Part shown: positions 35,030 through 45,812 of the stretch, one piece after another
Layout: each line of letters opens with the position of its first letter
Numbering within the stretch: the stretch's first letter is position 1
From: Xanthomonas sp. Leaf131
GTDB lineage: Bacteria > Pseudomonadota > Gammaproteobacteria > Xanthomonadales > Xanthomonadaceae
DNA: 64,000 nucleotides
NCBI RefSeq assembly: GCF_001423495.1
Contig: NZ_LMOG01000020.1
Location: 62,001 to 126,000, forward strand
Reading direction: 5' to 3'
The notes under the pieces: model-generated
Databases searched by the model: none
Told to the model about the DNA's origin: nothing
Seen by the model: only the letters and a program-made list of their open reading frames with translations
Position numbers and translations under genes: made by a program

Positions 35030-36979
35030 ATGGCCGCCCGAGATCCGGTTCCTTCCACCACCCGTGACGACACCGCCACGCGTAATCGTCTGCTGCGCGC
35101 GGAAACGCCGCCGGCCGACTATTGGCGCCGCTGGGCCGACGAGGCTGCTACCGCGTCCGACAGCGCCGCGCCGGTGAGTGCGGCAATCATTCCCGCACCT
35201 GCGGGCATCCCGGCCGCACCGGTCGCGCAAGCGCAGACGGTGACCCCCATCAGCGCTGCGCGCACCACGCCATCTGCACCGCCGTCGGCCGCGCCGGCAG
35301 CCACACGCGATGGCGACGACAGCGTGGCGGCCGACGCACCGTATCGCGTGCTGATCGTCGAAGACGACCGCTCGCAAGCCTTGTTCGCACAAAGCGTGCT
35401 GCACGGCGCCGGCATGCATGCCCAGGTGGAAATGACTGCCGCCAGCGTGCCGCAGGCGATCCAGGACTATCACCCGGATCTGATCCTGATGGACCTGCAC
35501 ATGCCCGAGCTGGACGGCATCCGCCTGACCACCCTGATCCGCCAGCAACCGGGCCAGCAGTTGCTGCCGATCGTATTTCTCACCGGCGACCCGGATCCGG
35601 AGCGCCAGTTCGAAGTGCTCGACAGCGGCGCCGACGATTTCCTGACCAAACCAATCCGCCCGCGCCACCTGATTGCCGCGGTATCCAACCGCATCCGCCG
35701 CGCGCGCCAACAGGCGCTGCAACAGGCTGGCGAACAGGTCAGCGTGCGCAGCAATCCGGAAACCGGCCTGCCCACGCGCGGCCATGTGATGGAGCTGCTC
35801 GCCGAGACGCTGCAGCGCAAGCAGTCCGGCGGCCTGTTCTTCATCGAAATCGCCAGCGCGCTCGGTCTGCGTGAGCGCTACGGCTACGCCGCCTACGAGC
35901 GCCTGATGACCCAGGCCGGCCATCGCCTGGCCAGTGCCGCGCATCCGTATCCGCTGGCGCGCCTGAACGACAACAGCTTCCTGCTGCTGGGCGTGGACAT
36001 GCCCGAAAACAGCCTGGAACAGCACGCGCTGGAAATCCGTCAGCGACTGTCGGCCAATGCCTTCCCGGTACGCGAAGAAGAATCCGTGCACGTGCGCTGC
36101 GCCATTGGCGTGGCGCCGTTGGGGCTGGGCTTCGATGACACCGGCAGCGCCCTGGAAGCGGTCGAACGCACCGCCTTGCAGGCGCGCCTGCGCAGCGATG
36201 GCGTGCAGGTCTATCTGGCCCCCAGCCAGGCCGAGCAACAGGAGCAACTGCGGCTGGTCGAAGGCCAGCTCGAGTTGGCCTACCAACCGATCGTGGCGGT
36301 GGCCGGCGGCGATACCGCCCAATACCAGGTGCTGCTGCGGCTGCGCCAGGCCGACGGCACGCTGCTGTCGGCCGGCCAGGTGATTCCCGCTGCCGAAGCG
36401 GCCGGGCGCATCGCCGATCTGGACCAGCAGGTCATGGACCACGCACTCGGCCTGCTGCATCTGTACCAGCACGCCAGCCCGCCGCTGCGCCTGTTCGTCT
36501 CGCAGTCGCCACGCACGCTGGCACGCGATGCCTTCGCCGACTGGTTGCTCAAGGCGCTGGTCGAACGCGGCGTGGCCGGGCAATCGCTGATCGTGGATCT
36601 GCGCCTGGACGATGCGCTGATTCACGCCGTCACCGTGCAGCAGTTCTGCGCCAAGCTGATGCCGGCCGGTGTGCAATTCTGCCTCAGCCAGTTCGAGCCC
36701 GGCGACGAAGCCAACGCACTGCTGAGCCAATTGCCGTTGAGCTTCGTGCGCATGGCCAACCGCTTCGCCGACGCCCACGGCAATGCCGCAGTCCGCGATG
36801 AATTGCGCGGCGTGATCGACATCGCGCATCAACGCGGTTTGCTGATCATCGGCCAACGCATCGAAGATCCGCAGGCGGCTGCCGCGATGTGGATGAGCGG
36901 CGTGGACTTCATCCAGGGCAACCTGGTGCAGACGGTCGGCAAGGAACTGGACTTCGACTTCACGAACGCGGTGCTGTGA
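35030..36979 (+). CDS. Response regulator with degenerate GGDEF and EAL domains (FimX-like)
   Basis: 649 residues. After an Ala/Pro-rich N-terminal ~100 residues comes a REC domain with VLIVEDD, LILMDLHMPELDG (phospho-acceptor aspartate) and DDFLTKP. A GGDEF-like domain follows in which the GGDEF signature itself cannot be found, then an EAL-like domain (residues ~400-649) where the signature glutamate motif reads QVLLRL and catalytic acidic motifs are not kept. The pattern recalls FimX-type proteins, which bind but do not make or break c-di-GMP and control type IV pili. Its stop is one base from the GTG of the hybrid kinase, so they form a signalling pair. Confidence 0.85.
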   Translation: MAARDPVPSTTRDDTATRNRLLRAETPPADYWRRWADEAATASDSAAPVSAAIIPAPAGIPAAPVAQAQTVTPISAARTTPSAPPSAAPAATRDGDDSVAADAPYRVLIVEDDRSQALFAQSVLHGAGMHAQVEMTAASVPQAIQDYHPDLILMDLHMPELDGIRLTTLIRQQPGQQLLPIVFLTGDPDPERQFEVLDSGADDFLTKPIRPRHLIAAVSNRIRRARQQALQQAGEQVSVRSNPETGLPTRGHVMELLAETLQRKQSGGLFFIEIASALGLRERYGYAAYERLMTQAGHRLASAAHPYPLARLNDNSFLLLGVDMPENSLEQHALEIRQRLSANAFPVREEESVHVRCAIGVAPLGLGFDDTGSALEAVERTALQARLRSDGVQVYLAPSQAEQQEQLRLVEGQLELAYQPIVAVAGGDTAQYQVLLRLRQADGTLLSAGQVIPAAEAAGRIADLDQQVMDHALGLLHLYQHASPPLRLFVSQSPRTLARDAFADWLLKALVERGVAGQSLIVDLRLDDALIHAVTVQQFCAKLMPAGVQFCLSQFEPGDEANALLSQLPLSFVRMANRFADAHGNAAVRDELRGVIDIAHQRGLLIIGQRIEDPQAAAAMWMSGVDFIQGNLVQTVGKELDFDFTNAVL

Positions 36980-36980
36980 A

Positions 36981-39284
<2,304 letters not shown>

Positions 39285-39604
39285 GCAAGCAGGCAACCAG
39301 CACGCAGCACGCAGCCAGCGGAGTTACAGCAAATCGGTATCACCGAAATCGGCAGCCCGGTAGCTCGGTCGCATTGAAGCACTCACGGAAGCTAAGGCTG
39401 TCGCGCGCGACTAGGGTGCAGAAAACAAAAGCCCCTCTCCCGGCGGGAGAGGGGTTGGGGTGAGGGCACGACGGGGCGAAGCCAGGCGCAATTGAGCACG
39501 CAGAACGCCGCCAATCAGCAGTCAGCGCAATTGGCGGCCCGCATCCCGATGTCTGACACCATCACTCCCGACAACTGACGACGCCGGCATTTTTCCAACC
39601 CGCC
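39285..39604. other. Intergenic stretch of 320 bases holding a hairpin repeat
   Basis: Between the convergent kinase and bfr genes. Apart from the repeat at 39432-39466 no gene or regulatory site was recognised. Confidence 0.45.
39432..39466 (+). repeat. CCCCTCTCCCgGCgGGGAGAGGGG-type hairpin repeat, short form
   Basis: AAGCCCCTCTCCC is followed by GGCGGGAGAGGGG and GTTGGGGTGAGGG. The first two parts form a stem. The same ends occur at 53680-53792 (minus orientation) with about 75 extra bases between them, so these are short and long members of one family. Comparable elements are very widespread in Xanthomonas and other proteobacteria. Confidence 0.7.
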
Positions 39605-40075
39605 TCAATCGTCCAGCTTGGTCAGCAGATAATTCGGCTCGCCAATCCGCGCCACCAGATCCAGCTGGGTTTCCAGCCAGTCGATGTGCTCTTCTTCCGA
39701 CTCCAGGATGTCCACCAGCAGCTGCCGGCTCACGTAGTCGTTGACGGTCTCCGCATACGCCACCGCCTCGCGCAGCACCGCCACCGCCTCGCGCTCCAGC
39801 GCCAGATCGCAGCGGAACATCTCAGTCGGGTTCTCGCCGATGCGCAGCTTGCCAAGCGCCTGAAAATTGGGAAGTCCTTCGAGAAACAGGATGCGGTCGG
39901 ACAGCTTGTCCGCATGCTTCATCTCGTCGATGGATTCCTTGTACTCATGCTCGGCCAGTTCTTTCAGGCCCCAGTTCTTCAGCATCTTGGCGTGCAAGAA
40001 GTACTGGTTGATCGCAGTGAGTTCGTTGTAGAGCACCTTGTTGAGGTACTCGATGACTTTGGTATCGCCCTTCAT
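39605..40075 (-). CDS. bfr: Bacterioferritin (Bfr)
   Basis: 156 residues, full length. The ferroxidase ligands Glu18, Glu51 and His54 and the heme-axial Met52 are in place ([11 protein letters not shown] and [11 protein letters not shown]), with further Glu ligands in the [12 protein letters not shown] and [10 protein letters not shown] stretches. The 24-mer stores iron as ferric mineral and holds heme at subunit interfaces. Its reductase partner Bfd is encoded 247 bases upstream on the same strand. Confidence 0.97.
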   Translation of the reverse strand: MKGDTKVIEYLNKVLYNELTAINQYFLHAKMLKNWGLKELAEHEYKESIDEMKHADKLSDRILFLEGLPNFQALGKLRIGENPTEMFRCDLALEREAVAVLREAVAYAETVNDYVSRQLLVDILESEEEHIDWLETQLDLVARIGEPNYLLTKLDD

Positions 40076-40322
40076 GCGATGTCTCCGAGACAGTGAGCCG
40101 GCCGCACTCTAACGCGTTGGCGCGGCGCATGAAGGAACGCGAATCGTGATCACTTGCGGGACGCGTGGGTCGACCGCTGTGTGGACTGCCGCACCGCGTC
40201 CTCAGGCATGAAGGAACGCCGTATTAAAGCTCGAAGCAGCCTGATCTCGGGAAAGCTGCTTCAGCGCACTGATGGGTGCTACCCACCGTCAGATGGTGCG
40301 CCAGCGCGCGATGTCTCCTGCC

Positions 40323-40532
40323 TCAAGCCGCGCTCGCCAGCCCCAGCATGGGCAACGGCAGCGCGCGGGTCGCATGTGCCTGGCTCAGCAGGTCGCCGGC
40401 CATTTCCAGGCACGAGCCGCAGTTGGAACCACAGCCGGTGCGCATGGTCAGTTCGGCCAGGCTGGCGCAGCCACTCTGGGCCGCTTCGCGGATCTGGTGG
40501 TCGGTGACCCCATTACAGATGCAGACGTACAC
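40323..40532 (-). CDS. bfd: Bacterioferritin-associated ferredoxin (Bfd)
   Basis: 69 residues from the GTG at 40532 (VYVCICNGVTDHQIREAAQ); longer frames run past the family N-terminus. The four [2Fe-2S] cysteines are CIC at the start and CGSNCGSC after a ~32-residue spacer. In the family Bfd binds bacterioferritin and passes electrons for iron release. A Fur-like box lies 78 bases upstream at 40611-40625, fitting iron-starvation induction known for bfd genes. Confidence 0.93.
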   Translation of the reverse strand: MYVCICNGVTDHQIREAAQSGCASLAELTMRTGCGSNCGSCLEMAGDLLSQAHATRALPLPMLGLASAA

Positions 40533-40610
40533 GGTATCGGTCGGGTGCTGGCGATCCGGAGAGGACCGGCACTGATTGCACCGCAAACGAGAATAGGTGT
40601 CAATTCCAAA

Positions 40611-40625
40611 CGTTAATCATTATTA
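40611..40625 (-). promoter_or_regulatory. Fur-box-like site upstream of bfd
   Basis: On the minus strand the 15 bases read TAATAATGATTAACG, matching 11 of 14 defined positions of the 7-1-7 Fur palindrome TGATAAT-n-ATTATCA. It overlaps the last codons of rppH and stands upstream of bfd, in the right place to repress it with iron. The match was scored by eye. Confidence 0.55.
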
Positions 40626-41230
40626 ATCCGCGCCGTGCGAGCCCCGCTGCGCTTACGCGGGCGCTTGCGCGGACTGTCGTGGCCGGCCGCGCTGCTGCCC
40701 GGCAACCACGCTTCCAGCGCACGCTCGGGCATGACACCGACCGCCGCCGGCCCTGCCAGGGTCTGCGCCAGCGGTGCCAGATGACGCAGCGCGCGTGCAT
40801 AGACGCCGCGCTTGAACATCACCACGTGCTCGACCGGGTACCAGAAATCCACCCAGCGCCAGTGATCGAACTCGGGGGTATCGGTCTGGTCGAGCTTGAG
40901 GTGGGACTCTTCGCCAGTGAACTGCAGCAGGAACCAGACCTGCTTCTGGCCGATACACACCTGGCGTTCGTTGCGGCGCACCGCCCGGCTGGGCAGGCGA
41001 TAGCGCAGCCATCCAGGAGTGGCACCGAGCACGGACACATGCTCGGGCAACAACCCGGTTTCTTCACGCAACTCGCGGTACATGGCTTCAACGGGGGTCT
41101 CGTCGGTATTCATGCCACCTTGCGGAAACTGCCAGCCATCCCTGCGCACACGTCGTGCCCAGAACACCTGACCGTCTTGCCGCATCAGCACGATGCCAAC
41201 GTTTGGCCGGAAGCCGTCCGGATCGATCAC
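40613..41230 (-). CDS. rppH: RNA pyrophosphohydrolase (RppH)
   Basis: 205 residues. N-terminal [28 protein letters not shown] and the Nudix box [23 protein letters not shown] are diagnostic; QVWFLLQF and [17 protein letters not shown] follow. It removes pyrophosphate from 5'-triphosphate mRNA and starts RNase E decay. The last ~35 residues are a basic, Arg/Lys/Pro-rich tail. The gene's 3' end overlaps the Fur-like site for bfd. Confidence 0.96.
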   Translation of the reverse strand: MIDPDGFRPNVGIVLMRQDGQVFWARRVRRDGWQFPQGGMNTDETPVEAMYRELREETGLLPEHVSVLGATPGWLRYRLPSRAVRRNERQVCIGQKQVWFLLQFTGEESHLKLDQTDTPEFDHWRWVDFWYPVEHVVMFKRGVYARALRHLAPLAQTLAGPAAVGVMPERALEAWLPGSSAAGHDSPRKRPRKRSGARTARINND

Positions 41231-41306
41231 GATGCGGACTCCTGAAAATCTACTGTCACCGACTCTGCCACGGCGACGCCCGGCTCACAAGCTGAAAACG
41301 AAATGC

Positions 41307-41335
41307 TTGACAACACACCGGCGCGTAGTGAGAAT
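41307..41335 (+). promoter_or_regulatory. Sigma-70 type promoter for the tRNA-Met/tRNA-Gln pair
   Basis: TTGACA (41307-41312), a 17-base spacer and GAGAAT (41330-41335) stand 13 bases before the first tRNA. The segment after the -10 is GC-rich, as in stringently controlled stable-RNA promoters. Confidence 0.75.
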
Positions 41336-41348
41336 TGCCGGCTCCCTA

Positions 41349-41425
41349 GGCTATGTAGCTCAGCCGGTTAGAGCACAGCACTCATAATGCTGGGGTCGGT
41401 GGTTCGAGTCCACCCATAGCCACCA
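41349..41425 (+). tRNA. tRNA-Met (CAT), elongator
   Basis: 77 bases with encoded CCA. Acceptor GGCTATG pairs with CATAGCC. The anticodon loop is CTCATAA with anticodon CAT. The body (GTAGCTCAG...GGTTAGAGCAC) matches elongator tRNA-Met; it lacks the GGG/CCC anticodon stem of the initiator. The alternative, tRNA-Ile2 with a lysidine-modified CAT, fits the body less well. Confidence 0.93.
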
Positions 41426-41477
41426 AGGTGTTCATGCGCACACGGGCATGCAATAATCTTGGACCAACACGTTTTAT

Positions 41478-41551
41478 TGCCCCGTCGCCAAGCGGTAAGG
41501 CACCTGACTCTGACTCAGGCATCGGTGGTTCGAATCCATCCGGGGCAGCCA
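41478..41551 (+). tRNA. tRNA-Gln (CTG)
   Basis: 74 bases with encoded CCA. Acceptor TGCCCCG pairs with CGGGGCA. The D-arm CGCCAAGCGGTAAGGC is the usual tRNA-Gln pattern. The anticodon stem CCTGA / TCAGG encloses CTCTGAC with anticodon CTG. It is 52 bases downstream of tRNA-Met, in one transcript. Confidence 0.94.
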
Positions 41552-41559
41552 AACACAGA

Positions 41560-41588
41560 AGGTCCGATCGAAAGATCGGGCCTTTTTT
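41560..41588 (+). terminator. Rho-independent terminator of the tRNA unit
   Basis: AGGTCCGATC / GATCGGGCCT with a GAAA loop and a six-T run, nine bases after tRNA-Gln. Confidence 0.93.
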
Positions 41589-41634
41589 GTTGCTCGATGG
41601 TCCAAGCCAAGCGCAGTCACAAATCCCAAAACGA

Positions 41635-41660
41635 CAAAAGCCCGGCATGACCGGGCTTCT
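41635..41660 (-). terminator. Rho-independent terminator of rplM-rpsI
   Basis: On the minus strand AGAAGCCCGG-TCATG-CCGGGCTTTTG followed by TCGTTTT, 45 bases after the rpsI stop. Confidence 0.88.
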
Positions 41661-41704
41661 GAAGCAGGCGCCCCGGCGAACCGGGACGCAGCAAACGCGA
41701 TGGA

Positions 41705-42097
41705 TCAGCGCTTGGAGAACTGAGTAGCGCGACGGGCCTTGTGCAGACCGACCTTCTTACGCTCGACTTCGCGGGCGTCACGGGTCATGAAGCCAGCCTT
41801 GCGCAGCTCGGACTTCAGGGTTTCGTCGTATTCGACCAGTGCACGGGCGATGCCCAGACGGATCGCACCGGCCTGGCCGGTGGTGCCGCCGCCCGAAGCG
41901 GTGACCAGGATGTCGAAGCTCTCGGTGTTCTTGGTCAGCTCAAGCGGCTGACGCACGATCATGCGCGCAGTTTCACGACCGAAGAACTTGTCCAACGGCA
42001 GGCCGTTGACCGAAATGTTGCCGGTACCCTTGCGCAGGAACACGCGAGCGGTGGAGGACTTGCGGCGACCGGTGCCGTAGTTTTGCGTGATAGCCAT
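41705..42097 (-). CDS. rpsI: 30S ribosomal protein S9 (RpsI)
   Basis: 130 residues, full length, starting [19 protein letters not shown] and ending in the basic tail [14 protein letters not shown] that reaches the P-site tRNA. The conserved [19 protein letters not shown] block is intact. It begins two bases after the rplM stop, the usual L13-S9 pair. Confidence 0.98.
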   Translation of the reverse strand: MAITQNYGTGRRKSSTARVFLRKGTGNISVNGLPLDKFFGRETARMIVRQPLELTKNTESFDILVTASGGGTTGQAGAIRLGIARALVEYDETLKSELRKAGFMTRDAREVERKKVGLHKARRATQFSKR

Positions 42098-42099
42098 GA

Positions 42100-42528
42100 T
42101 TAGATATCCAGAACTTGCGGCTGCTGAGCGGCGTGCGGATGCTCGGCACCCGAATAGACCTTGAGCTTGCGGTACATGGTGCGGCCCAGTGGGCCCTTCG
42201 GCAGCATGCCCTTGACGGCGATTTCGATCACGCGCTCCGGGTGGCGCTGCAGCGCCTGCTCCAGGCTCTCGGTCTTCAAATTACCGATGTAGCCGGTGAA
42301 GCGGTGATACTTCTTGTCTTTGAGCTTGTTGCCGGTCACAACGATCTTCTCGGCATTGATCACCACGAGGTAATCGCCGGTATCGACGTGAGGGGTATAG
42401 ATCGGCTTGTGCTTACCGCGCAGGCGGCTAGCCAGTTCGGTGCAGAGACGGCCAAGCGTCTTGCCGGCGGCGTCAACGAGATACCAGTCGCGCTGGACGG
42501 TCTCGGACTTGGCGGTGAACGTAGTCAT
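42100..42528 (-). CDS. rplM: 50S ribosomal protein L13 (RplM)
   Basis: 142 residues from the ATG at 42528 ([19 protein letters not shown]); a much longer in-frame frame is only the antisense of coq7. [23 protein letters not shown] and [19 protein letters not shown] are family blocks. First gene of the L13-S9 operon, divergent from coq7. Confidence 0.98.
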   Translation of the reverse strand: MTTFTAKSETVQRDWYLVDAAGKTLGRLCTELASRLRGKHKPIYTPHVDTGDYLVVINAEKIVVTGNKLKDKKYHRFTGYIGNLKTESLEQALQRHPERVIEIAVKGMLPKGPLGRTMYRKLKVYSGAEHPHAAQQPQVLDI

Positions 42529-42558
42529 GAGGAAGCTCTTGAGTAGTCGGGCGGATTG

Positions 42559-42576
42559 CAGCGGCAATGACCGCTG
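42559..42576 (-). promoter_or_regulatory. Stem-loop in the rplM 5' leader
   Basis: CAGCGG-TCATTG-CCGCTG on the minus strand, a six-base stem about 30 bases before the rplM start. L13 autoregulates its own mRNA in other bacteria, so this is a candidate element; no match to a defined leader motif is claimed. Confidence 0.35.
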
Positions 42577-42618
42577 GAACTTTGCCACGCGTTGTGAAGG
42601 CGAAACAGAAGAGGCGGG

Positions 42619-42647
42619 ATTGTACGGGACGCCCCGTGGCGGCGCAA
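42619..42647 (-). promoter_or_regulatory. Sigma-70 type promoter for rplM-rpsI
   Basis: On the minus strand TTGCGC (-35), a 17-base spacer and TACAAT (-10) lie about 91 bases before the rplM ATG, giving a leader of roughly 85 bases. Confidence 0.65.
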
Positions 42648-42709
42648 GTCGCCCCACCGGCCGGCGCCGGGCGGTTGGCAGCGCGCCGGCCGGGGGCCAG
42701 AATCGCCGA

Positions 42710-43363
42710 ATGACCCAGACCTCTTCATTCCGACTGCATAGCCCGCTCGACCGGCTCTTGGTCGAAGCCCAGCGCGCGCTGGACACGGTATTCGGCAATC
42801 CGCCCGCCGAGCGCCCCAATCCAGCCGCCGAAACGCCCGACGTCGCCCTGGAGCCGGACCAACGCCGGCATGCCGCCGGGCTGATGCGCATCAACCATGT
42901 CGGCGAGGTCTGCGCGCAAGGCCTGTACTTCGGCCAGGCCGCCGTCGCCCGCGACGCCCACACCCAGCAGCATCTGCTGGAGGCCGCGCAGGAAGAAACC
43001 GACCATCTGGCCTGGTGCGCCGACCGTCTGCACGAACTGGACAGCCGCCCCAGCCTGTTCAACCCGCTCTGGTACGCCGGCAGCTACGCCCTCGGCGCAC
43101 TGGCCGGATTGCGCGGCGACGACTGGAGCCTGGGCTTTGTGGTCGAGACCGAGCGGCAGGTGGAAGCCCATCTGGACGAACACCTGGAAACCCTGCCGGA
43201 CATCGACCAGCGCAGCCGCGCCATCCTGCGCGTGATGAAGATCGACGAAGCGCGCCACGCCGATCAGGCCGAACAGGCCGGCGCCCGCCTCCTGCCGCCC
43301 CCGATTCCCAGCGCCATGGCCCTGGCCTCCAAGCTCATGAAGACCATCGCCTACCGCTTTTAG
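42710..43363 (+). CDS. coq7: 2-polyprenyl-3-methyl-6-methoxy-1,4-benzoquinol hydroxylase (Coq7/UbiF-type)
   Basis: 217 residues. A di-iron carboxylate protein with [16 protein letters not shown] (ExxH-type ligands), [22 protein letters not shown] and [14 protein letters not shown]. It performs the C6 hydroxylation of ubiquinone synthesis in place of flavin-dependent UbiF. Residues 1-50 are a variable tail. Divergent from rplM. Confidence 0.95.
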   Translation: MTQTSSFRLHSPLDRLLVEAQRALDTVFGNPPAERPNPAAETPDVALEPDQRRHAAGLMRINHVGEVCAQGLYFGQAAVARDAHTQQHLLEAAQEETDHLAWCADRLHELDSRPSLFNPLWYAGSYALGALAGLRGDDWSLGFVVETERQVEAHLDEHLETLPDIDQRSRAILRVMKIDEARHADQAEQAGARLLPPPIPSAMALASKLMKTIAYRF

Positions 43364-43373
43364 GCGGTTCGCT

Positions 43374-43685
43374 TTAGGCGATCTTCAACCCAATCACACC
43401 GGCAACGATCAAGCCGATGCAGGCCAGCCGCGACCACGACGCACTGTCGCCGAACAGCGCGATGCCGGCGATGGTCACACCCACGGCGCCGATGCCGGTC
43501 CAAATCGCGTAACCGGTACCCACAGGGATGGTCTTCAACGCCTGCGTCAGGAACCACAGACTGATGGCTGCCAGGGTGATCGTGAGCACGGTCGGCCACA
43601 ATCGCGTAAAGCCATCGCTGTACTTCAGGCCCATGGCAAAGCCGATTTCGAACAGGCCGGCCAATAACAGATAGATCCAGGGCAT
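43374..43685 (-). CDS. Small multidrug resistance family guanidinium exporter (Gdx/SugE type)
   Basis: 103 residues, four helices. It follows the Gdx/SugE line closely: WIYLLLAGLFEIGFAMGLKY with the essential Glu in helix 1, PVGTGYAIWTGIGAVG, and FGDSASWSRLACIGLIVAG. The family exports guanidinium as a dual-topology dimer; some members also export quaternary ammonium. It is a single-gene SMR, consistent with dual topology. A terminator and an ACGG-loop hairpin lie upstream (see findings). Confidence 0.9.
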   Translation of the reverse strand: MPWIYLLLAGLFEIGFAMGLKYSDGFTRLWPTVLTITLAAISLWFLTQALKTIPVGTGYAIWTGIGAVGVTIAGIALFGDSASWSRLACIGLIVAGVIGLKIA

Positions 43686-43713
43686 CGCATCACTCCTCAC
43701 TTGAAAAACGGGC

Positions 43714-43750
43714 AAAAAAAAAGCGGCCCAGTGTTTGCACACTGGGCCGC
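43714..43750 (-). terminator. Rho-independent terminator after speD, before the SMR gene
   Basis: On the minus strand GCGGCCCAGTGT-GCAA-ACACTGGGCCGC with a nine-T run, a perfect 12-base stem. It is 99 bases after the speD stop and 29 bases before the SMR start, so it either ends speD or attenuates the SMR gene. Confidence 0.93.
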
Positions 43751-43780
43751 CGTCGGCTGTGGAACGCGAGGTCGTCGCGC

Positions 43781-43796
43781 GGCGGGCCGTCCCGCC
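43781..43796 (-). promoter_or_regulatory. GGCGGG-ACGG-CCCGCC hairpin upstream of Gdx-type exporter
   Basis: A perfect six-base stem closes an ACGG tetraloop, the loop class (ACGR) used by the guanidine-II riboswitch. A second, less regular GACGA-containing segment follows at 43765-43780, and the strong terminator comes next. Only one canonical hairpin is present, so a riboswitch call is not justified; it is recorded as a candidate. Confidence 0.3.
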
Positions 43797-43848
43797 TTGC
43801 ATCTTGCGCGCGCTTGCAAACAAGCACGCAACAGGTCGAATCCTGCGC

Positions 43849-44643
43849 TTATTCGCTCAGGTTACGCCCGTGGAACAGCTCTTCGATTTCGCGCTTCAAC
43901 AGCGTTTCGATCTTCATGCGTTCCTTGAACGAAAGGTTCTTGGCGCGCTCTTCGAACAGGTACTGATCGAGATCGAAATCCTTCAGGTGCATCTTCGTGT
44001 GGAAGATATTTTCCTGATAGACGTTGACGTCGAACATCTCGTAGCGCGACTTCACGTTCTTGGCCATGAAGTGCTGGATCGAGTTGATCTTGTGGTCGAT
44101 GTAATGCTTCTTGCCCTTCACATCGCGCGTGAAGCCACGGACACGGTAGTCCATGATCACGATGTCCGACTCCAGACTCTCGATCAGGTAGTTCAGCGCC
44201 TTCAACGGCGAGATCACGCCGCACGTCGCGACGTCGATATCGGCGCGGAACGTGGCGATGCCTTCCTGCGGATGCGTCTCAGGATATGTATGGACAGTGA
44301 TATGACTCTTGTCCATATGAGCAACCACGGCATCGGAAATCAGCTCCTTGCCGGCCTGCTTCTTGTCGATGACGGGCTCTTCCGAGATGAGGATCGTCAC
44401 CGACGCGCCCTGCGGATCGTAGTCCTGACGTGCGATATTGAGGATGTTGGCGCCAATGATCTCGGCAACATCGGTCAGGATCTGCGTCAGACGGTCCGCG
44501 TCGTACTGCTCATCGATATACTCGATGTAGCGCTGACGCTCCTCTTCGGTACGCGCGTAACAGACGTCGTAGATGTTGAAGCTCAACGCCTTGGTGAGGT
44601 TGTTGAACCCCTGTAGCCTCAGGCGAGGCAACGGCTTGACCAC
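43849..44643 (-). CDS. speD: S-adenosylmethionine decarboxylase proenzyme (SpeD)
   Basis: 264 residues, the gammaproteobacterial class I enzyme. Self-cleavage at the Lys112-Ser113 bond of [13 protein letters not shown] makes the pyruvoyl cofactor. [24 protein letters not shown] follows. It supplies decarboxylated SAM for spermidine synthesis. Divergent from clp, 137 bases apart. Confidence 0.96.
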   Translation of the reverse strand: MVKPLPRLRLQGFNNLTKALSFNIYDVCYARTEEERQRYIEYIDEQYDADRLTQILTDVAEIIGANILNIARQDYDPQGASVTILISEEPVIDKKQAGKELISDAVVAHMDKSHITVHTYPETHPQEGIATFRADIDVATCGVISPLKALNYLIESLESDIVIMDYRVRGFTRDVKGKKHYIDHKINSIQHFMAKNVKSRYEMFDVNVYQENIFHTKMHLKDFDLDQYLFEERAKNLSFKERMKIETLLKREIEELFHGRNLSE

Positions 44644-44780
44644 GTCGGTCTGTCCTTATGGAAGGCGGGAAAGGAGTCAATTATGAGCCAAAGATCCCAG
44701 CAACGAAATGCCGACGTTGAGAATGGTTTACCTTGCATGACTCATGCCGTTAAGCTTCAGGAATTACACGCGGAACTACC

Positions 44781-45473
44781 ATGAGCCCAGGAAACACGAC
44801 GGTTGTCACCACGACGGTACGTAACGCTACCCCTTATCTGGCACTGGACGCGGGCACTATCGAGCGTTTTCTGGCGCACAGCCACCGCAGGCGCTATCCG
44901 ACCCGGACCGATGTGTTCCGGCCAGGAGACCCAGCCGGCACCCTCTACTACGTCGTCAGCGGCTCGGTCAGTATCATTGCCGAGGAAGATGACGATCGTG
45001 AGTTGGTGCTGGGCTACTTCGGTAGTGGCGAGTTCGTCGGTGAGATGGGGTTGTTCATCGAATCCGATACGCGCGAGGTGATCTTGCGCACCCGCACCCA
45101 ATGCGAACTGGCCGAAATCAGCTACGAGCGGCTGCAGCAGTTGTTCCAGACCAGTCTGTCGCCGGATGCGCCACGCATCCTGTACGCCATTGGTGTTCAG
45201 CTCTCCAAGCGACTGCTCGACACCACAAGGAAAGCCAGTCGCCTGGCGTTCCTGGACGTGACCGACCGCATCGTGCGCACGCTGCACGATCTGTCCAAGG
45301 AGCCTGAAGCGATGAGTCATCCGCAAGGCACCCAGCTGCGCGTTTCGCGGCAGGAATTGGCACGCCTGGTCGGTTGCTCGCGCGAAATGGCCGGCCGCGT
45401 GCTCAAAAAGCTGCAGGCCGATGGTCTGTTGCATGCACGCGGCAAGACCGTCGTGCTGTACGGCACGCGCTAA
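44781..45473 (+). CDS. clp: CRP-like global regulator Clp
   Basis: 230 residues. A cyclic-nucleotide-binding fold (TDVFRPGDPAGTLYYVVSGSVSI, then GSGEFVGEMGLF) is joined by a long helix to a CRP-type HTH (LRVSRQELARLVGCSREMAGRVLKKLQADGLL). In Xanthomonas Clp is the DSF/RpfG-controlled activator of extracellular enzymes and polysaccharide genes and is inhibited by c-di-GMP rather than activated by cAMP. Identification rests on sequence likeness and the speD neighbour. Confidence 0.95.
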   Translation: MSPGNTTVVTTTVRNATPYLALDAGTIERFLAHSHRRRYPTRTDVFRPGDPAGTLYYVVSGSVSIIAEEDDDRELVLGYFGSGEFVGEMGLFIESDTREVILRTRTQCELAEISYERLQQLFQTSLSPDAPRILYAIGVQLSKRLLDTTRKASRLAFLDVTDRIVRTLHDLSKEPEAMSHPQGTQLRVSRQELARLVGCSREMAGRVLKKLQADGLLHARGKTVVLYGTR

Positions 45474-45812
45474 GCAGTAGCAGTCGCGGTTGGTGCGGCT
45501 TCGCATCGACCGCAGCTCGAACCGCATGTCGCAAGACATGCGGACCGATGCAGTCAGGCGCGTTCCGCCATCGACTGCCGGGCGTGTGCTGCGCATCGCC
45601 CACCGTTTCCCGGCAGCCGACTGAGTGCATTGCACTCGCCCCGTCAGCGGGCTCAGGCCATCGCTTACTGATCGGTCTTTGGGTATCCGTCCGCCGATGC
45701 GTTTGCTGCGACTGCGCTCACTGGGCGATGCACTTTTCTTGTCTCGACTGCGCAGCTGACGACGCACTTACCGCACGCAACGCCTGAGGCGCATTGTCTC
45801 TGGCGACAGGCG
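45474..45812. other. Intergenic stretch of 339 bases between convergent genes
   Basis: Between the clp and HAD hydrolase stops. The one clear element is CCGCATGTC-GCAA-GACATGCGG at 45522-45543, a nine-base stem with a GNRA tetraloop but no T-run. No gene was recognised. Confidence 0.5.
45522..45543 (+). terminator. Hairpin after clp, possible transcript end
   Basis: Perfect nine-base stem closing a GCAA tetraloop, 48 bases after the clp stop, without a T-run. It could stabilise the 3' end or mark Rho-dependent termination. Confidence 0.4.

Noticed and set aside
41349..41425. Reading the CAT tRNA as tRNA-Ile2 or initiator tRNA-Met
   Set aside because: The initiator needs an unpaired first base and a GGG/CCC anticodon stem; the body fits elongator Met better than Ile2.
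43700..43850. Calling a guanidine-II riboswitch outright
   Set aside because: Only one canonical ACGR hairpin exists and the terminator pairing gives the wrong sign for an exporter.
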